The translations under genes were made by a program, and so were the position numbers. 55,417 nt of DNA from NCBI GenBank assembly GCA_049999765.1, contig JBNGIQ010009427.1, forward strand, positions 182,974-238,390. The letters run 5' to 3'. The stretch comes from Phaeoceros laevis. Taxonomy: Eukaryota; Anthocerotophyta; Anthocerotopsida; Notothyladales. The notes beneath the pieces were generated by a model that searched no databases, had not been told where the DNA came from, and saw nothing but the letters and a program-made list of their open reading frames with translations. Below, one piece after another: positions 19,053-30,323 of this stretch; within the stretch, counting starts at the first letter, position 1, and each line of letters starts with the position of its first letter.

Positions 19053-21347
19053 TCAAACATTTGGGGGTGGCCATATTTTAGAAAAGTGCTCTTCCACCCG
19101 CTTCGTCTGATTGATGTAGCCCTCTAGGCCTCTCTCCAGTAACTCTGTTGCAGCAGGTCCCAAAGCTGTAGCAAAATGTTTTTGGTTCCACTTGACCAGC
19201 TGCATACAGCCAGATCACAATTAGCAGCTACAACAAGAATATCTATATTTCGACTGAAATGAAAAGGACGCTTACCTCTCCGTCAGAGAACTGAACGGCC
19301 TGAGCAAAAGCTGGTGAAAGACGTCTCGCATAGGAGTACTTATCCTCTAGATCTGCCTTTGATGCTTTCAGGGACTGTAAGACCTTCAACGGAACAATGA
19401 GGTAGTCAAGCCTGTGGAGGTGTTGCAAGTCAGTGACGTGGCTTCAGTCTCACACTGACATCACTACTAGCATGCATACAAACTTGAGGTACTTACCCTA
19501 GGAGGCTGAAAACGTCCTGTTTGTTCCGAACTGCAGCTGCCATGAGCTTTGTCTTGTACCCTTGTTTGTGTATGTAGTTGTAAGCCTTTGCGGCCTGCAA
19601 AAGTCCTCAAGCCATCAGCAGGCAGTGTCTGACAGCATACTTGAACATGCACCTGACCATGAAGTCTTGACAATGCTACAATGTACCACAGCTACACCAG
19701 GATCCTCCCCACGCTGAAGAGCTGCCTCAATCTCTTTATCTGCTGTATGATTGCGTGCCCAATCCTGAAAAGCAGCTGCAATTGTTTGAAGATGTATGTG
19801 TAAAGAAACATCACTTCATGCATATGTCTCGTGTTACAACATACCCGAATGCGGCCAACGAAAATTTGGACGACTGAGGCTCCAGCTTGAGCAGCAGCAG
19901 AGGCTTGAGGGAAACTGCCGCAAGAGTCAAAATAATCATACAAAGAGATTGATAGTCCCATCCAGGGAGAAAAAATTTGAGCAAATACACTGCGCCAAAA
20001 CCGCACCCATGAACTAAAGTGATGTGTGTTTGGATTCCCTCGGCTTCAAGCTTCCCTGCTGCTTCAATTCCCTGAACCGAAGGAATCAGTTAGATCAGCC
20101 TCGTTGTAGCCTCTTTACAGGATGTTCTCCGTTGAGATAGAGGGGAAGTGGATATACCTGCCAAGTGGCTGCGATCTTGAACAGTAACCGATCTCTTGGT
20201 ACCTCAACCTCATCATACAATCTTAACAGGTGGTGCACCTAGAAGGGGCCACTGGGTGTTAAAGCCTAATCTAAACCATTTAACGCTGCTGTGAAACAAT
20301 TATAACACTTCATGTTGTTACTTCGCAAGACTTCCCACAATTCTGCATTACCTTTCTCACAATTCCTGCTGTATCATATGCTAGTCTTGCATCCACTTCT
20401 GTGGAAACACGACCTGGAACGAGTTTTACAAGATCTGCTCCCACATTTACCAAAGCCTGGTAGATGCGAAACCACGAAAATAGTGTTTGGCAACGGACTC
20501 ACACGACCACTAAAGTTCTTCAAGAAAATCAAAGCTTGCAAATACCTTGTCCAGGAAGCAGGATAAGCGACCCGAACTGGTTTCCTCGTTGTAGCACTGA
20601 CCATAGGCCAAAGCACTGTCTATAGCACTCTGCCGTCAGGAATCAACAATCGAACATCAGAACATGTGCTTGACTCGCCCGTGCATAGCAGCTGGAGGAA
20701 CAGATATTACTCCTGGGCTTACACTGTATCTTGCTTCTGGGAGACTTGTGATACCAAGAATCAAGGATGAGCTCACCGTGGCAGCAGTAGGAGGAAATCT
20801 AGTGCCAGACACAACCAGGGTACCTTCAGGTAGCAGTTAGATCTGAAGTACAACTTCCAACAAACAAATGCAAGGTTGGCAAAATTGCCAAGACGGGCCC
20901 CCAGGTTGACCAGGCAACAGATACCTCTCAAAATCATCGAAAACGACGGTGTCTGGGACAATTTCACTGAACGGTGATATGGCGTCTAGCTCAGTTCCCT
21001 CATCTGCAAGTACAGAAGGCACACATTCTTTTGTTCGCAATCAACCACAAAACTGTGAAAATTTAGAAACGTCAGAAAAGGTCGCGAGGACAGTACTCAC
21101 CCACGCTCAAGCCAGCACGAAATTTGCTGAGCACGGGCGATGAGGTCTTCCTAACCTGCACTTGGAATCGCAGTCTTGTGCTCTGGATAAACAGGCACCC
21201 ATCCTCCTGCGATAGCTCAAGCGAAGCTGGCATGAACAGAATGGCACAGGGACAGCTGCATTTTCCCTTAACTCTTCGCAATGGCACAATTGAGCCAGTG
21301 ACAGCTCCCAAACCACGCGACGGAGACATGCAAGCTCCTTTGTCCAT
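19053..21347 (-). CDS. Transaldolase, plastid-type, 12 exons
   Basis: I rebuilt exons at 21347-21101, 21003-20925, 20798-20723, 20629-20546, 20456-20352, 20238-20158, 20071-20007, 19914-19845, 19764-19687, 19594-19497, 19411-19276 and 19199-19053. All have GT-AG borders and sum to 1266 nt (421 residues). Transaldolase moves a dihydroxyacetone unit in the non-oxidative pentose phosphate pathway. Diagnostic pieces: [55 protein letters not shown] (Lys is the Schiff-base residue), [36 protein letters not shown]. The order and motifs match the Arabidopsis At1g12230-like plant form as I remember it. The first exon encodes about 80 residues that look like a transit peptide, so plastid location is likely. 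The usual YSFAQA is HGFPQA here; that depends on my choice of one splice site (20007). Confidence 0.93.
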
Positions 21348-21763
21348 CCAGCTTTAGGACCTCACAGCAAGCACCAGCTCCACCAAAATTTCAGCGCAAC
21401 AATAACACCTGAGTTCAAAATCAGCCAGAGACTCTTGCCTTCAAAGACTGCGCATCGGAGTACGCGCAGGCATTGCCCAGTTTGAGCATGGCAGATGGCA
21501 AGCAGATTCGCGCAGCCATGGTTGCCATGACACCGTCTTGCTGGTACAGCTGACGAGCCTTTGTGCTGTTTCGGCCTGGATAAAGATACGTATCTTGCCT
21601 GCATGCGTGGCAGCCGATAAAATGCTAATTCGGGGCACACGAGTCCAGACTCTAAAGGACACGAGTCTTCCTACAAGTAGGGGATGAATCTTTCTCATGT
21701 TACAGCACTTTTGTGCAATGAATTAATGTACAGGAAATAATGACTCCGCAAAACTACGGAACG
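21348..21763. other. Intergenic between transaldolase and ADA2
   Basis: This is the upstream region of the transaldolase gene and the 3' flank of ADA2, both on the minus strand. Minus-strand open frames here resemble no known family. I see no additional gene. Confidence 0.5.
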
Positions 21764-24700
21764 CTATCTGTCTGGAGGGGGCAGCATTGGAGCACCGTCG
21801 CCTTGGATCCAGCCCCTTGTGCTCAGGAGTTCAAATACACGATCAGTTTTCACTGGGTCCACCTTGAACATCCTGCAAGCCTCGGCCTTCCTCAGAGGTC
21901 CTTTTTTCATGCTCTCCACCATGAGCACTTCTTTCATCTTGAGGTAGTGTGCTGGGAAGAGTCTAAACTGTGAGCACAGCTCTTGCTCCTGCACAAGAAA
22001 GGCAAGGGTCAAAAACTGGTACATTGAAGGTCAGCAGCATCAACACATAGACGAATTAGACTTACTGCGTAAGATAGCAACTCAGTGCCAGACAAGCCCG
22101 AGAGATCCAAAGGTGAGCTAGGTTTCCTGGCTCCTTTGCCGGCAGTAGTTGGCAACATACTGCTGCTCACAAGATGACTGCCAACTCTGGACTTTTGCAA
22201 GTCTTTTGGGTTGCCAGTAGAAGGCGAGTCTCCATCTCTGTCCCGATTGATGTATCGGTTCGACCTGTGTGTTGCCTTGCCAGTAAAAGTATACGCTGCA
22301 CTTTCTCTAGCTTTCCGAGCATTCGCCTCTGTTTCCCGTCTTTTCTTTTCTGAACCATAAAACTCTCCTTCACCCATTGTGTGGCAACCTGCCATTCTTA
22401 ATTCCTGCATGACGGGAAGGATGTGGCAGCTGTTAGCTATGATTGTAACCCTTAGCATCCATAGGCTGTCAGGTTCTATCTTCAAAAAATCAAAAGAATC
22501 GTCATCCACTGAGCTCTTCATCATGTGCATGTATGCTGTAGCTTCTTCAACCAAATCATAGCTAAGCAGAAAAAATGGCCACAAGGTTCTAGTTTTAGAA
22601 GCAAACCTGCAACTCTTCTATTTTCTTCCGTAACTTCCGCTCCCTAACCAGGCCCTCAATCAGTTGCTCGTGCTCTTCCTGTGAATGGTATCTCATGAAG
22701 ACCCGTGCACGACTGTAGACTTCCCTTTCTTCTTTGGACCTCTTTCTGTCTAGAGCCTGCTGGCGCTTGACATTTAGCAACCCTCTTGACAAAATAAACT
22801 CCTTCCGTCGCTTTCTTTCGTCAAGCCTGAAACATCCAACCCATTGTTACTCTCTTCATCTACTCCTATGAGGGCCACATACACCCTGAAATTTCTTTGC
22901 GTCAGGACCACATGAAATTGGTGCTGTAGAAAACCTTGTGTTGTATATGTGTAGCATGCGGATCTTGAGTTCGCGATCTGTTTCAGTGTCTGTATCCTTG
23001 AATTCCATCTCAGCCAAAGGTCCCTCGGCGTCATTATCATACTCAGGATCAAACTCATCCCGCTTTGGATTGTATCCACTTTGATCGATGCCATTAGCTC
23101 CTGGTTTGATGTCCTCAACCAAAGGTTTGGGTTTCTTTACACCTATGCTACGATTACTGTGAGCACCATCTGCAGGTCAATAACGACATTCAATTCCTTG
23201 CAACTAACATCCCAAAACCAATCTGTTGCACAAGAAATACTCAGCAAAAGGGACTTTTCAAACATCCGAACTATCACTGTGATCACACCTTCTGCACCCC
23301 CAGTTGTGACTTCAGAATTTTCCTTCTCTTTGACCTGCCCACCTGCAGCCTTCCTAGCTGCAGAAACCGACACCTTAACAGCACCATCATGAGATGTCTG
23401 ACTACCTAACCCTTCACCTTCCTCCTGCTTTGGAACTCCTTTCAGCAACGGCTTCTCATCTTTGGGACCTGCAAAGTCAGATGCTTTGACCTTAGGCGGA
23501 CCAGCCAGGTGGCTCAAAAGAGGCACAAGAAAGATGAAGCAAGTCTTGATGAGTAGAGTCCAGATGAGAACCTTTGGAGTTGCTTGTTGGTGACCGCCTA
23601 TCTAGTAGCAAGTCCTTGCTCTCTTCCACCCTGATCAGAACACCAGGCCACGATGAAAAACACAACCAAGAAGCAAAGGGACTTAAACTTTGCTTGAAAG
23701 GCTAGGCAAGAAATCATGCAAGCACAAAATGACAACCCTTACTTGACCCTGGAGGGCGAGATTACAGATTCCTGTTTCACTAACTTAATGCCATCTCCAC
23801 TAACAGGAAAGCCTGCCCACCAAAGGTAAGGACTGAACATATCAGACACACTTCAAAGAGCGGTGAGTACACACTTCAAAAAAAGAATGAACTATTACTT
23901 TCTCCTGCCCTCCAGGTGAGTTTTGGCCATGGCCAGTAGATCAGACTTTGTTTTACCGGCCAAATGGCTCAGATCCTGACAAAGTGAAAAAGACAATTAG
24001 CACCGGATCCATAGTTAGAGTTTTTCAAAAAGAGATCATGCTCTTGGTGTAGACTTACAGGAAGAGGGGAGAATGGCGAATTCATATAAGCCTCCATATA
24101 GTGTTCGTAACACTCTGTCCGATTTTTTGTTCCTACATGTTCTGACACTTCTCCCCAGTTCCCCAAGCCATACATTTCCACTCCCTGCCATGAAGAGGAC
24201 GTGTTACTGAGTCAAGCAATACACCATTAGCAGCACAAGCTGAAACAAGGTACGTGAGAAACTCAAAATCCTACTACAGCACTCACTTCCAGCACACAGC
24301 ATGCCTGCTCACACCCAAGGGTAGGCAGTAGACACGTTCAAGATATCCTGCCCTCACGAACAGACATAAGTCTCCTCCAAGAAGATCAGGCACTGCTTTC
24401 ATATGCACGAGCGCAAAATCATAAAGCTCACATCACCTCACCTCCAGGAGCAAAATTTCTTCATCTGCCATCCAATCTGGATGTATAAGAGGAAAGGAAA
24501 GATTATCCTGGCACCACGACATCAAGTCAGATTAACCACTCCAGAACCTCAGCAGTGGAGGGGATGTAATTTACCGCTCAAAAGAATTTTGAACTTACAA
24601 TAACTCTGTACGCATGATTGCTCTTATGAGGAGTGATTTCCACACCCACAGAGAAGCACTCCAGACAAAAGTCGAAATCGGGACATTTTGCACACTTGAT

Positions 24701-25115
24701 TCGTATGATGCCAGATATGTCCTTGGCACGTAGTTGCAATGGTACAGCGCCTTTTTTCCATCCCTGGTACCTGACTCAATCAGTCAATTCCCGGCCATCG
24801 AGCTAAACAACGTCAGGCAAGCCACGAGCATGATGATTGCGCAAAAAGTACCACAAAAGGAGCTGGAAGGGAGAGTAAATTAGAATTAATCTGAAATTAA
24901 TAACTCACCAGAAGAGCCAGCTTCCGGAATTTCCCCGCCGACTGCTACTCGTCTCCTCTTGGACCTGCGTGACAACGGGAAGGTCAGAGAACATCGAAGA
25001 GACATGGCACAGGGACCGTACATCCTCCCAAACATTACGGCTCTTGGAGAGACCTGGTGGGACTGGGATCGCCACTGGCTTGCCGCTCCGAGCTGTCTGC
25101 ATTTTGTACACGCAT
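21764..25115 (-). CDS. ADA2: Transcriptional adaptor ADA2, 13 exons, apparent 1-bp frameshift
   Basis: Exons: 25115-25054, 24964-24909, 24770-24599, 24507-24442, 24184-24059, 23975-23899, 23799-23743, 23630-23572, 23468-23289, 23169-22935, 22826-22607, 22404-22066, 21988-21764. ADA2 is a subunit of GCN5-containing histone acetyltransferase complexes (SAGA type) in the nucleus. Visible domains in order: ZZ zinc finger (YHCNY, then IRIKCAKCPDFDFCLECFSV), SANT (MYGLGNWGEVSEHVGTKNRT), the ADA2 central region (DEFDPEYDNDAEGPLAEMEF), and a C-terminal SWIRM (SQFRLFPAHYLKMKEVLM). The exon sum is 1874 nt, one short of a whole number of codons. The break falls in the ZZ exon near 24731, where CNY and KDISG are in different frames. 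One missing base would restore 624 codons plus stop and a Cys at the expected second zinc position. Sequencing error or real damage cannot be told apart here. Confidence 0.93.
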
Positions 25116-25755
25116 AATGTCGAGCTCTGATCACCTGGCTCTACTCTTGAATTTTGTTGATTTGCCGTCCTGTGTACTTACTAATGCTGATCCTTGAGTT
25201 GTTCTTTAGCCATGGCCGTCGCTTCCTCGTGTCTCTGTCGAGGAGCTGATTTGCCTCGCTAGCTAGGGCTTTGCCACCGTGGGTCAAGCTTCGAGCTGTC
25301 TTCCGTTAACGTGTTTTGTTTGGGACACGAATCTGGAGTTTGGACTCGAGTTAAATATGATTTCTGCGAATTGCAGAGCGCTCCACCTGCGTACCGTCAC
25401 TAGACTACCTTGCCTCGACCCCTTTCTCGCTGACTTCGACACTGGGAGTTTCCACAACAACGCAGTTCCGCTCTTGCATTTTCTGAAGTCGACTCAATGC
25501 TGGAGATCGTGGCGGGAGTCATGTTAGGTTTATGGATCCACTGCAGCTCCAGCAGCGGCATCACGGTCTCGTGGCGCTTCCCGCCTTGTCCTGAGGAGGT
25601 AACAAGCGAGATGTTCTCTCAATCTTCTTGTCTTGGTTGTTTTGCAGTATGCTATCAAGGAGAGAACCTGTTCATGCCCCCTTTGCTTTTGCTTCCTATC
25701 CCATAGCTCTGTCTTTGGTAACACTTTCGAGTAGCGGTCTCGGTCTCGGTCATAG
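25116..25755. other. Upstream region of ADA2; no gene seen
   Basis: Only short frames without family resemblance occur (for example 25279-25527 on the plus strand). It probably holds the ADA2 promoter and nothing else that I can recognise. Confidence 0.45.
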
Positions 25756-26118
25756 CCATAGCCAAGGCCAGAGTCCTCATTCGCATGGAATCGGATTGAA
25801 ATCAGCACACCAACAGTAATAATTCCATTGGCCGACATGGAATTAAGAACGATAACTTAACAGTCCAAGAAACTATTGGTCTTAGATGTCTGACACATCA
25901 ATTGAAGTCCGGGACTGATCATACAATTACAGATAACCATAGCCAAGGCCAGAGTCCTCATTCGCATGGAATCGGGTTTAAATCAGCACACCAACAGTAG
26001 TAATTCCATAGGCCGACATGGAATCAAGAATGATGACTTAACAGTCCAAGACACTCTTGGTCTCAGATGTCTGACACATCCAATGAAGTCCGATACTCAT
26101 CATACAATTACAGATAAC
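25756..26118. repeat. Tandem duplication, 181-bp unit, at the IDI 3' end
   Basis: Copies at 25756-25936 and 25937-26118 start ccatagccaaggccagagtc and end agataacc. They differ at perhaps ten positions. The second copy ends 19 bp from the IPP isomerase stop codon, so one copy of its 3' UTR, and perhaps its polyadenylation region, has been duplicated. Confidence 0.9.
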
Positions 26119-26136
26119 CAAGCAGCTGCCCCCTAC

Positions 26137-27518
26137 TCAAGTTAGCTTGTGGATTTTAGGGTCTATAGCCTCAGCCAATGTGCCATTCTCCAGCTTTTTC
26201 CACCAATTGAACAGAAAATTATCGACTACAAGACGAAACCATGGAGACAGCTTGACACCATCTTCACCAGCATCCGCCTTTCTCACAAGCTCCAGCAACT
26301 GCTCCTTGTTCACAAACTGGACATCAGAAACTTCCTCTGGGTTCGGCTTCACCTCCACGTCCCTCTTCGTGATGAGAAGGTAATCCACTGGGCAGACGAG
26401 ACCAAAGAAAAAAGAGTCAGTGACTTTCACCAATGGTACATCCAACAAGGTTAAAGAGTGTAGCTCCTGCGGCTTACGTTCATGTTCCCCCCATTTCCCA
26501 TCCGAAGGAGCCTTGTAGAGGATGCGCCCTAGGACCGTGAAGTCCTCTACAGGTGCGTCTTTGGCCACGATGCCAAGCTCATCGAACAGCTTCCTTTGGG
26601 CAGCGTTTCTGACTCCTGCGGATGCACAAAAGAAATATATGGAGTTATAGGTCCAAACAAAGGAAAACACGGAGGTCAAAGGGCGTTGAGGCAACAAGAC
26701 TGAACGAGGGGCTACCCAAGTAATCCTCTGCTATGAGTTCAGAGTCCCGATACAAGGGATGACTGCAGCATGTGTTCGTCCAGACCAGAGGGAAGGTGAC
26801 TTTCGTGCCCGATCGTCTCTGTTTGTCAGGAAAACAGAAAAAACTGTTCAGCCTTCCAAGACGTTTGTGCTGACTGCGACACCACACCGGGACTGACAGC
26901 AGTGAGATAGCAGACCTGAAGAAGCAGCTCATTCTTGCTGTTGAACAGGAAGACGCTGAAAGCCCGATGGAGCAGGTTCTCGGCTTCTATCTTCGCCATC
27001 AAGTGACCTGACCAGAACGGGGTACAGAGTTAGCTGAATTCCATGAGACCTCAACCACCATCCAACTTCATGAGCAAGATCGATTTCTTACAATTGTACT
27101 TGGAATCGTGACCTACAACATTGTCGTTCTCATCCACCAAGATGCACCTGCCAAGACCAACCAAATCAGATTGAACCAAACAGGTTCAACAACACAGCAG
27201 GCCAGCACCAACAACACTGGGCGCCAGCACAGCCTGCGCATTGCACCCTGGTTTTTCGATTGAAACTCACTCGTCATCGAACATGAGGCGCTGCTGCACG
27301 GGATCCAGCACTTCCACCTGCTCCATCTTGCTCGCAGATGACGCTGCTCTGGCCCCGAAAGACCGCAATTCTTGATGGTGGGTGAGGGCAATTGGTGACT
27401 GCTTGGTGCTTAAAAACGTGCGCACTTGCTGGTGCCAGATGGGGCGAAGGGCACGAGGGAGACGACACTCCCAGCACCTAAGACGATTCAAGCTACCCGA
27501 AAGGCTCCCCATGTACAA
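26137..27518 (-). CDS. IDI: Isopentenyl-diphosphate delta-isomerase, 6 exons
   Basis: Exons: 27518-27271, 27147-27092, 27007-26916, 26818-26716, 26615-26478, 26387-26137 (888 nt, 295 residues, phases all agree). The enzyme interconverts isopentenyl and dimethylallyl diphosphate, balancing the C5 units for terpenoid synthesis. Type I IDI motifs are present: TNTCCSHP with the catalytic Cys, GVRNAAQRKLFDELGI (Nudix-like helix), GEHELDYLL with the catalytic Glu, and the C-terminal SPWFRLVVDNFLFNWWKKLE. The first about 65 residues, before MEQVEVLDP, are basic and Ser-rich, fitting an organellar transit peptide. A start at the internal Met (27326) would give a cytosolic or peroxisomal form. Alternative starts of this kind are known for plant IDI genes. 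Confidence 0.95.
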
Positions 27519-27997
27519 AACATGTTATGGAAGCACCACTAACGTGCGACTCGTAAGGCAGCAAAGTCCTGTAAATCCTACTTCTGGAGGTGGATCTTTG
27601 AGGTTCGTGCGTACAGCAGCTTTGCTGACCTAGACCACCGCCAAACGCTCATGTACCAATCGATGCTGCCCTTGAGATGCTACTACGAAAAAGCAAACAG
27701 GCCAGGCGTCACGGTGTAAGCCCGAGAACGTGGACTGTAACATGGCGGTCGTCAACGTGCTCACCGTTTCGACTTCAGTACTGCATTGCGAAGTTGTGAG
27801 CCCCTGGTTGTCTGAAATCTCAATTTTTACAAACAGGGTGCCGCAACATCACATATTTGTGTCACTCTGCAGAGATGACTCAATTAGAAAAATATTCTTC
27901 TCCAGCCGTGATCCAAACTCCTCATTCCAATCGAGCAGATTACTACAAACTCGGTCATCAGAGGACTGGTCCAAGGCATCCAAATAGATCGCCATGT
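27519..27997. other. Intergenic between IDI and eL27
   Basis: This is the IDI upstream region and eL27 3' flank, both genes being on the minus strand. Only short unrelated frames are present. Confidence 0.5.
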
Positions 27998-28706
27998 CTA
28001 AAACCTAAGCTTCGAGAAAAACCACCGATTCTTGCCGGTCTTAAATCTCTCCTCAAAAACACCTTTTGTCTCCTGCGACACAGTTTTAACAACCCTCCAT
28101 GTGAGCAGAGCTGAACCAGCCGAGGAAAAAATGTGAAAATAGTGCAAATTCACGCAGACTAGCATGCTTTGAAAAACAACCTTACGAGCCTCCACCCGCT
28201 TCGCCTTGGACTCCAGTTTCTCAGGAACAACAACGTTCTTCAAGTCAACATCCAGGGTGTACCTGAGACGAAACCAGCACAGGGTGTCACTCTAAGTTTG
28301 GTGAACAAATCAGGCAACGACAGGATACATCCACTCAATGCGTGCACGCAGTAGCAAGGGATAGGCACCTTGTAGGCATGATGTGGTTGTAGTTGATGAC
28401 CTTGATGAATGCTTTCAACCTAGACCGCTTGGCGATCTTCTTGGCGGATGCCTTCTTGATCACCTGCAACCGAGCACCAGCGGACGATTAAAACCTGCAA
28501 CGCCACTAGCAGGCACCAGCGGGAGAGCGCAGGAAACAGAGGACACACACCTTCCTGGGGTACTTGGCAATGCCGGCTACAAGGGCATGCCCGTACTTGC
28601 GCTGCTGCGTGCCGTCATCGAAATTCTTCACGATCACGGCCTTACGCCCTGCATACCTGCCTTGCAGGAGCACCACCACCTTGTTGGGCTTCAGAAACTT
28701 CACCAT
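27998..28706 (-). CDS. RPL27: 60S ribosomal protein L27 (eL27), 4 exons
   Basis: Exons: 28706-28551, 28463-28369, 28262-28181, 28072-27998 (408 nt, 135 residues, the usual plant length). It starts [20 protein letters not shown] and includes [36 protein letters not shown] and the conserved end [17 protein letters not shown]. eL27 is a structural protein of the large cytosolic ribosomal subunit. The third exon donor is AAG|gttgtt, and the last exon begins after gcag at 28072; this gives the family's expected spacing before EERFKTGKN. It is divergent from the TLC-domain gene with 224 bp between starts. Confidence 0.97.
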
Positions 28707-28930
28707 CCCTGCCCTCCGCTTTCACGCTGCGGCACAGTCGTCCTCGAAGCTCAGAAAGACCTTCTCCACTCGATCCATTCACTTTCTGTCTCCAAATCGC
28801 CAGCCCTAACCCTAATCTGAAGTCGAGGCATTGCAGTTCCTAGAGCGTGTGTGGAAGGGGTTCGGGAATATCCGGTTCTGGTTCCTTAAGACGGCCTGTC
28901 CGGATGAGGCAGTCGTGCGAGCTCTGAGCT
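28707..28930. promoter_or_regulatory. Bidirectional promoter with telo-box, eL27 / TLC gene
   Basis: The 224 bp between divergent starts contain ccctaaccctaat at 28803-28815, a tandem telo-box core. Telo-boxes are characteristic of plant ribosomal-protein gene promoters. The same segment must also drive the TLC-domain gene unless transcripts overlap. Confidence 0.6.
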
Positions 28931-29611
28931 ATGGCCGGGAGCTGGGCCCTGTTGGGAGCCGGCGTGGGGGCCTGGACGGGCTGTTTCCTGGCCGTCAGGG
29001 CATTGGTGCCGCGCCGCAGCCATGACTTCTGCAACAGATGCGTGTCTTTTCTGCATGCTTTGGTGGCACTCGCCCTGTCTATGCTCTCGGTGAGCGACTG
29101 GAAGGATCCGTTGCAAGGAATTGCAGGGCCGTCCTCTCCTCCTCAGATGCTTGCCATTACCGTGAGCCTTGCCTACTTCATCTACGACTTGGGATGCTGC
29201 CTGCTGGACACGCCGGTGGACTACACCACCGCTGTGCATCACCTGCTCACCATCCTGGGCCTGGCGTACGGGTTCGTGCTGGAGGAATGCGGGACGGAGC
29301 TCTTGGCTTGCTTGTGGCTCATGGAGCTGTCGAATCCCTCCATGCACCTGCGGGAACTGCTCAAGGAGGTTGGTTTGAGGGACTCCCCTCTCAACCTTGC
29401 CAATGACCTAGTCTTTGTGCTACTCTTCACCTTCGCCAGGATGGTGGTCGGGCCATATGTCTGCCTGCTTACGGTTCGTGGGGAGAGTCCTGTGGCAGTG
29501 AAGATTGGTGCCATAGGCATTCAGGTCGTCAGCATCTTCTGGTTCTACAAAATTTTGAGGATGGTTTACTACAAGTTCTTCAAGAAGAAGAAACATGTCA
29601 AGCAAGTATGA
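28931..29611 (+). CDS. TLC-domain multi-pass membrane protein
   Basis: Single-exon frame of 226 residues with about six hydrophobic segments. The TLC (TRAM-LAG1-CLN8) signature region is visible: AYFIYDLGCCLL, then DYTTAVHHLLTILGLAYGFV, then LWLMELSNPSMHLRELLKEV. The family includes ceramide synthases and lipid-related proteins of ER or plasma membrane. This short form resembles the TLCD/TMEM136 group, which lacks the ceramide synthase Lag1p motif. The Lys-rich tail (KFFKKKKHVKQV) includes a KKxx-like pattern that could favour ER retrieval, although it is not exactly terminal. Specific function unknown. Confidence 0.85.
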   Translation: MAGSWALLGAGVGAWTGCFLAVRALVPRRSHDFCNRCVSFLHALVALALSMLSVSDWKDPLQGIAGPSSPPQMLAITVSLAYFIYDLGCCLLDTPVDYTTAVHHLLTILGLAYGFVLEECGTELLACLWLMELSNPSMHLRELLKEVGLRDSPLNLANDLVFVLLFTFARMVVGPYVCLLTVRGESPVAVKIGAIGIQVVSIFWFYKILRMVYYKFFKKKKHVKQV

Positions 29612-30323
29612 AGCTGCAGGGCGACGATATTGCCTCTGTAGATAGCATTATTCATTTGAAGACAGCCCAGTCCCTAAATTTAGAGGGACTTATTATTTTG
29701 TGGCAGATTGATCAGTTGCCACACTCATCAGGTGAACATGTTTCAGGCCCACGGACTGCCAGCGTAGCCGGTACAGGACTTATCTAGCAGGTTGCTCTCG
29801 CTCCGTCAAACGAATCTACCAAATCCCTCCCAAGGCCAGCAAAGGCGGGCATCTGCAACCAGCCATAATTTTGTAGAGTGAACCCACATAAACTTCTCCT
29901 TCGATTCGACAGATGTGGCTCCAAGTAAGAAATGTACCTAGGGACATCCGTTCGTTTCGGCCTGAGGGTGCACGGTACTGGGCCCAATACACCACCTTGG
30001 AAACCTGTGACCAATTTAGTCACGTGTCTTAATTGGTTTACAAATAACAATCGGGATGAGATAACGAGCACCGACATGGTACACACCTGCAGTTCAGCAA
30101 CAATGGCTCCCGCGAATGACGATCAGGGGCTTCTAGCTTGAGTGGAAGCTGTTGCAAACCACGACCCGATCTGTTCTGCCTCTGTTGCGAGCAACAAAAG
30201 CAGAACGGATATCGCCGGCAAGAAACAGTGCTGCAGAGTTCTGAGAGTGAAACTTGACGTTACGTTCGCTAAAGCCAAACGCCAGCAATACATCCAACAA
30301 GCGAGAGTGCCGTCAGCGTTACC
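29612..30323. other. Intergenic between convergent genes
   Basis: This holds the 3' flanks of the TLC gene (+) and the NYN gene (-). A minus-strand frame of 100 codons (29784-30086) resembles no family I know and is more likely 3' UTR or chance. Confidence 0.45.
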
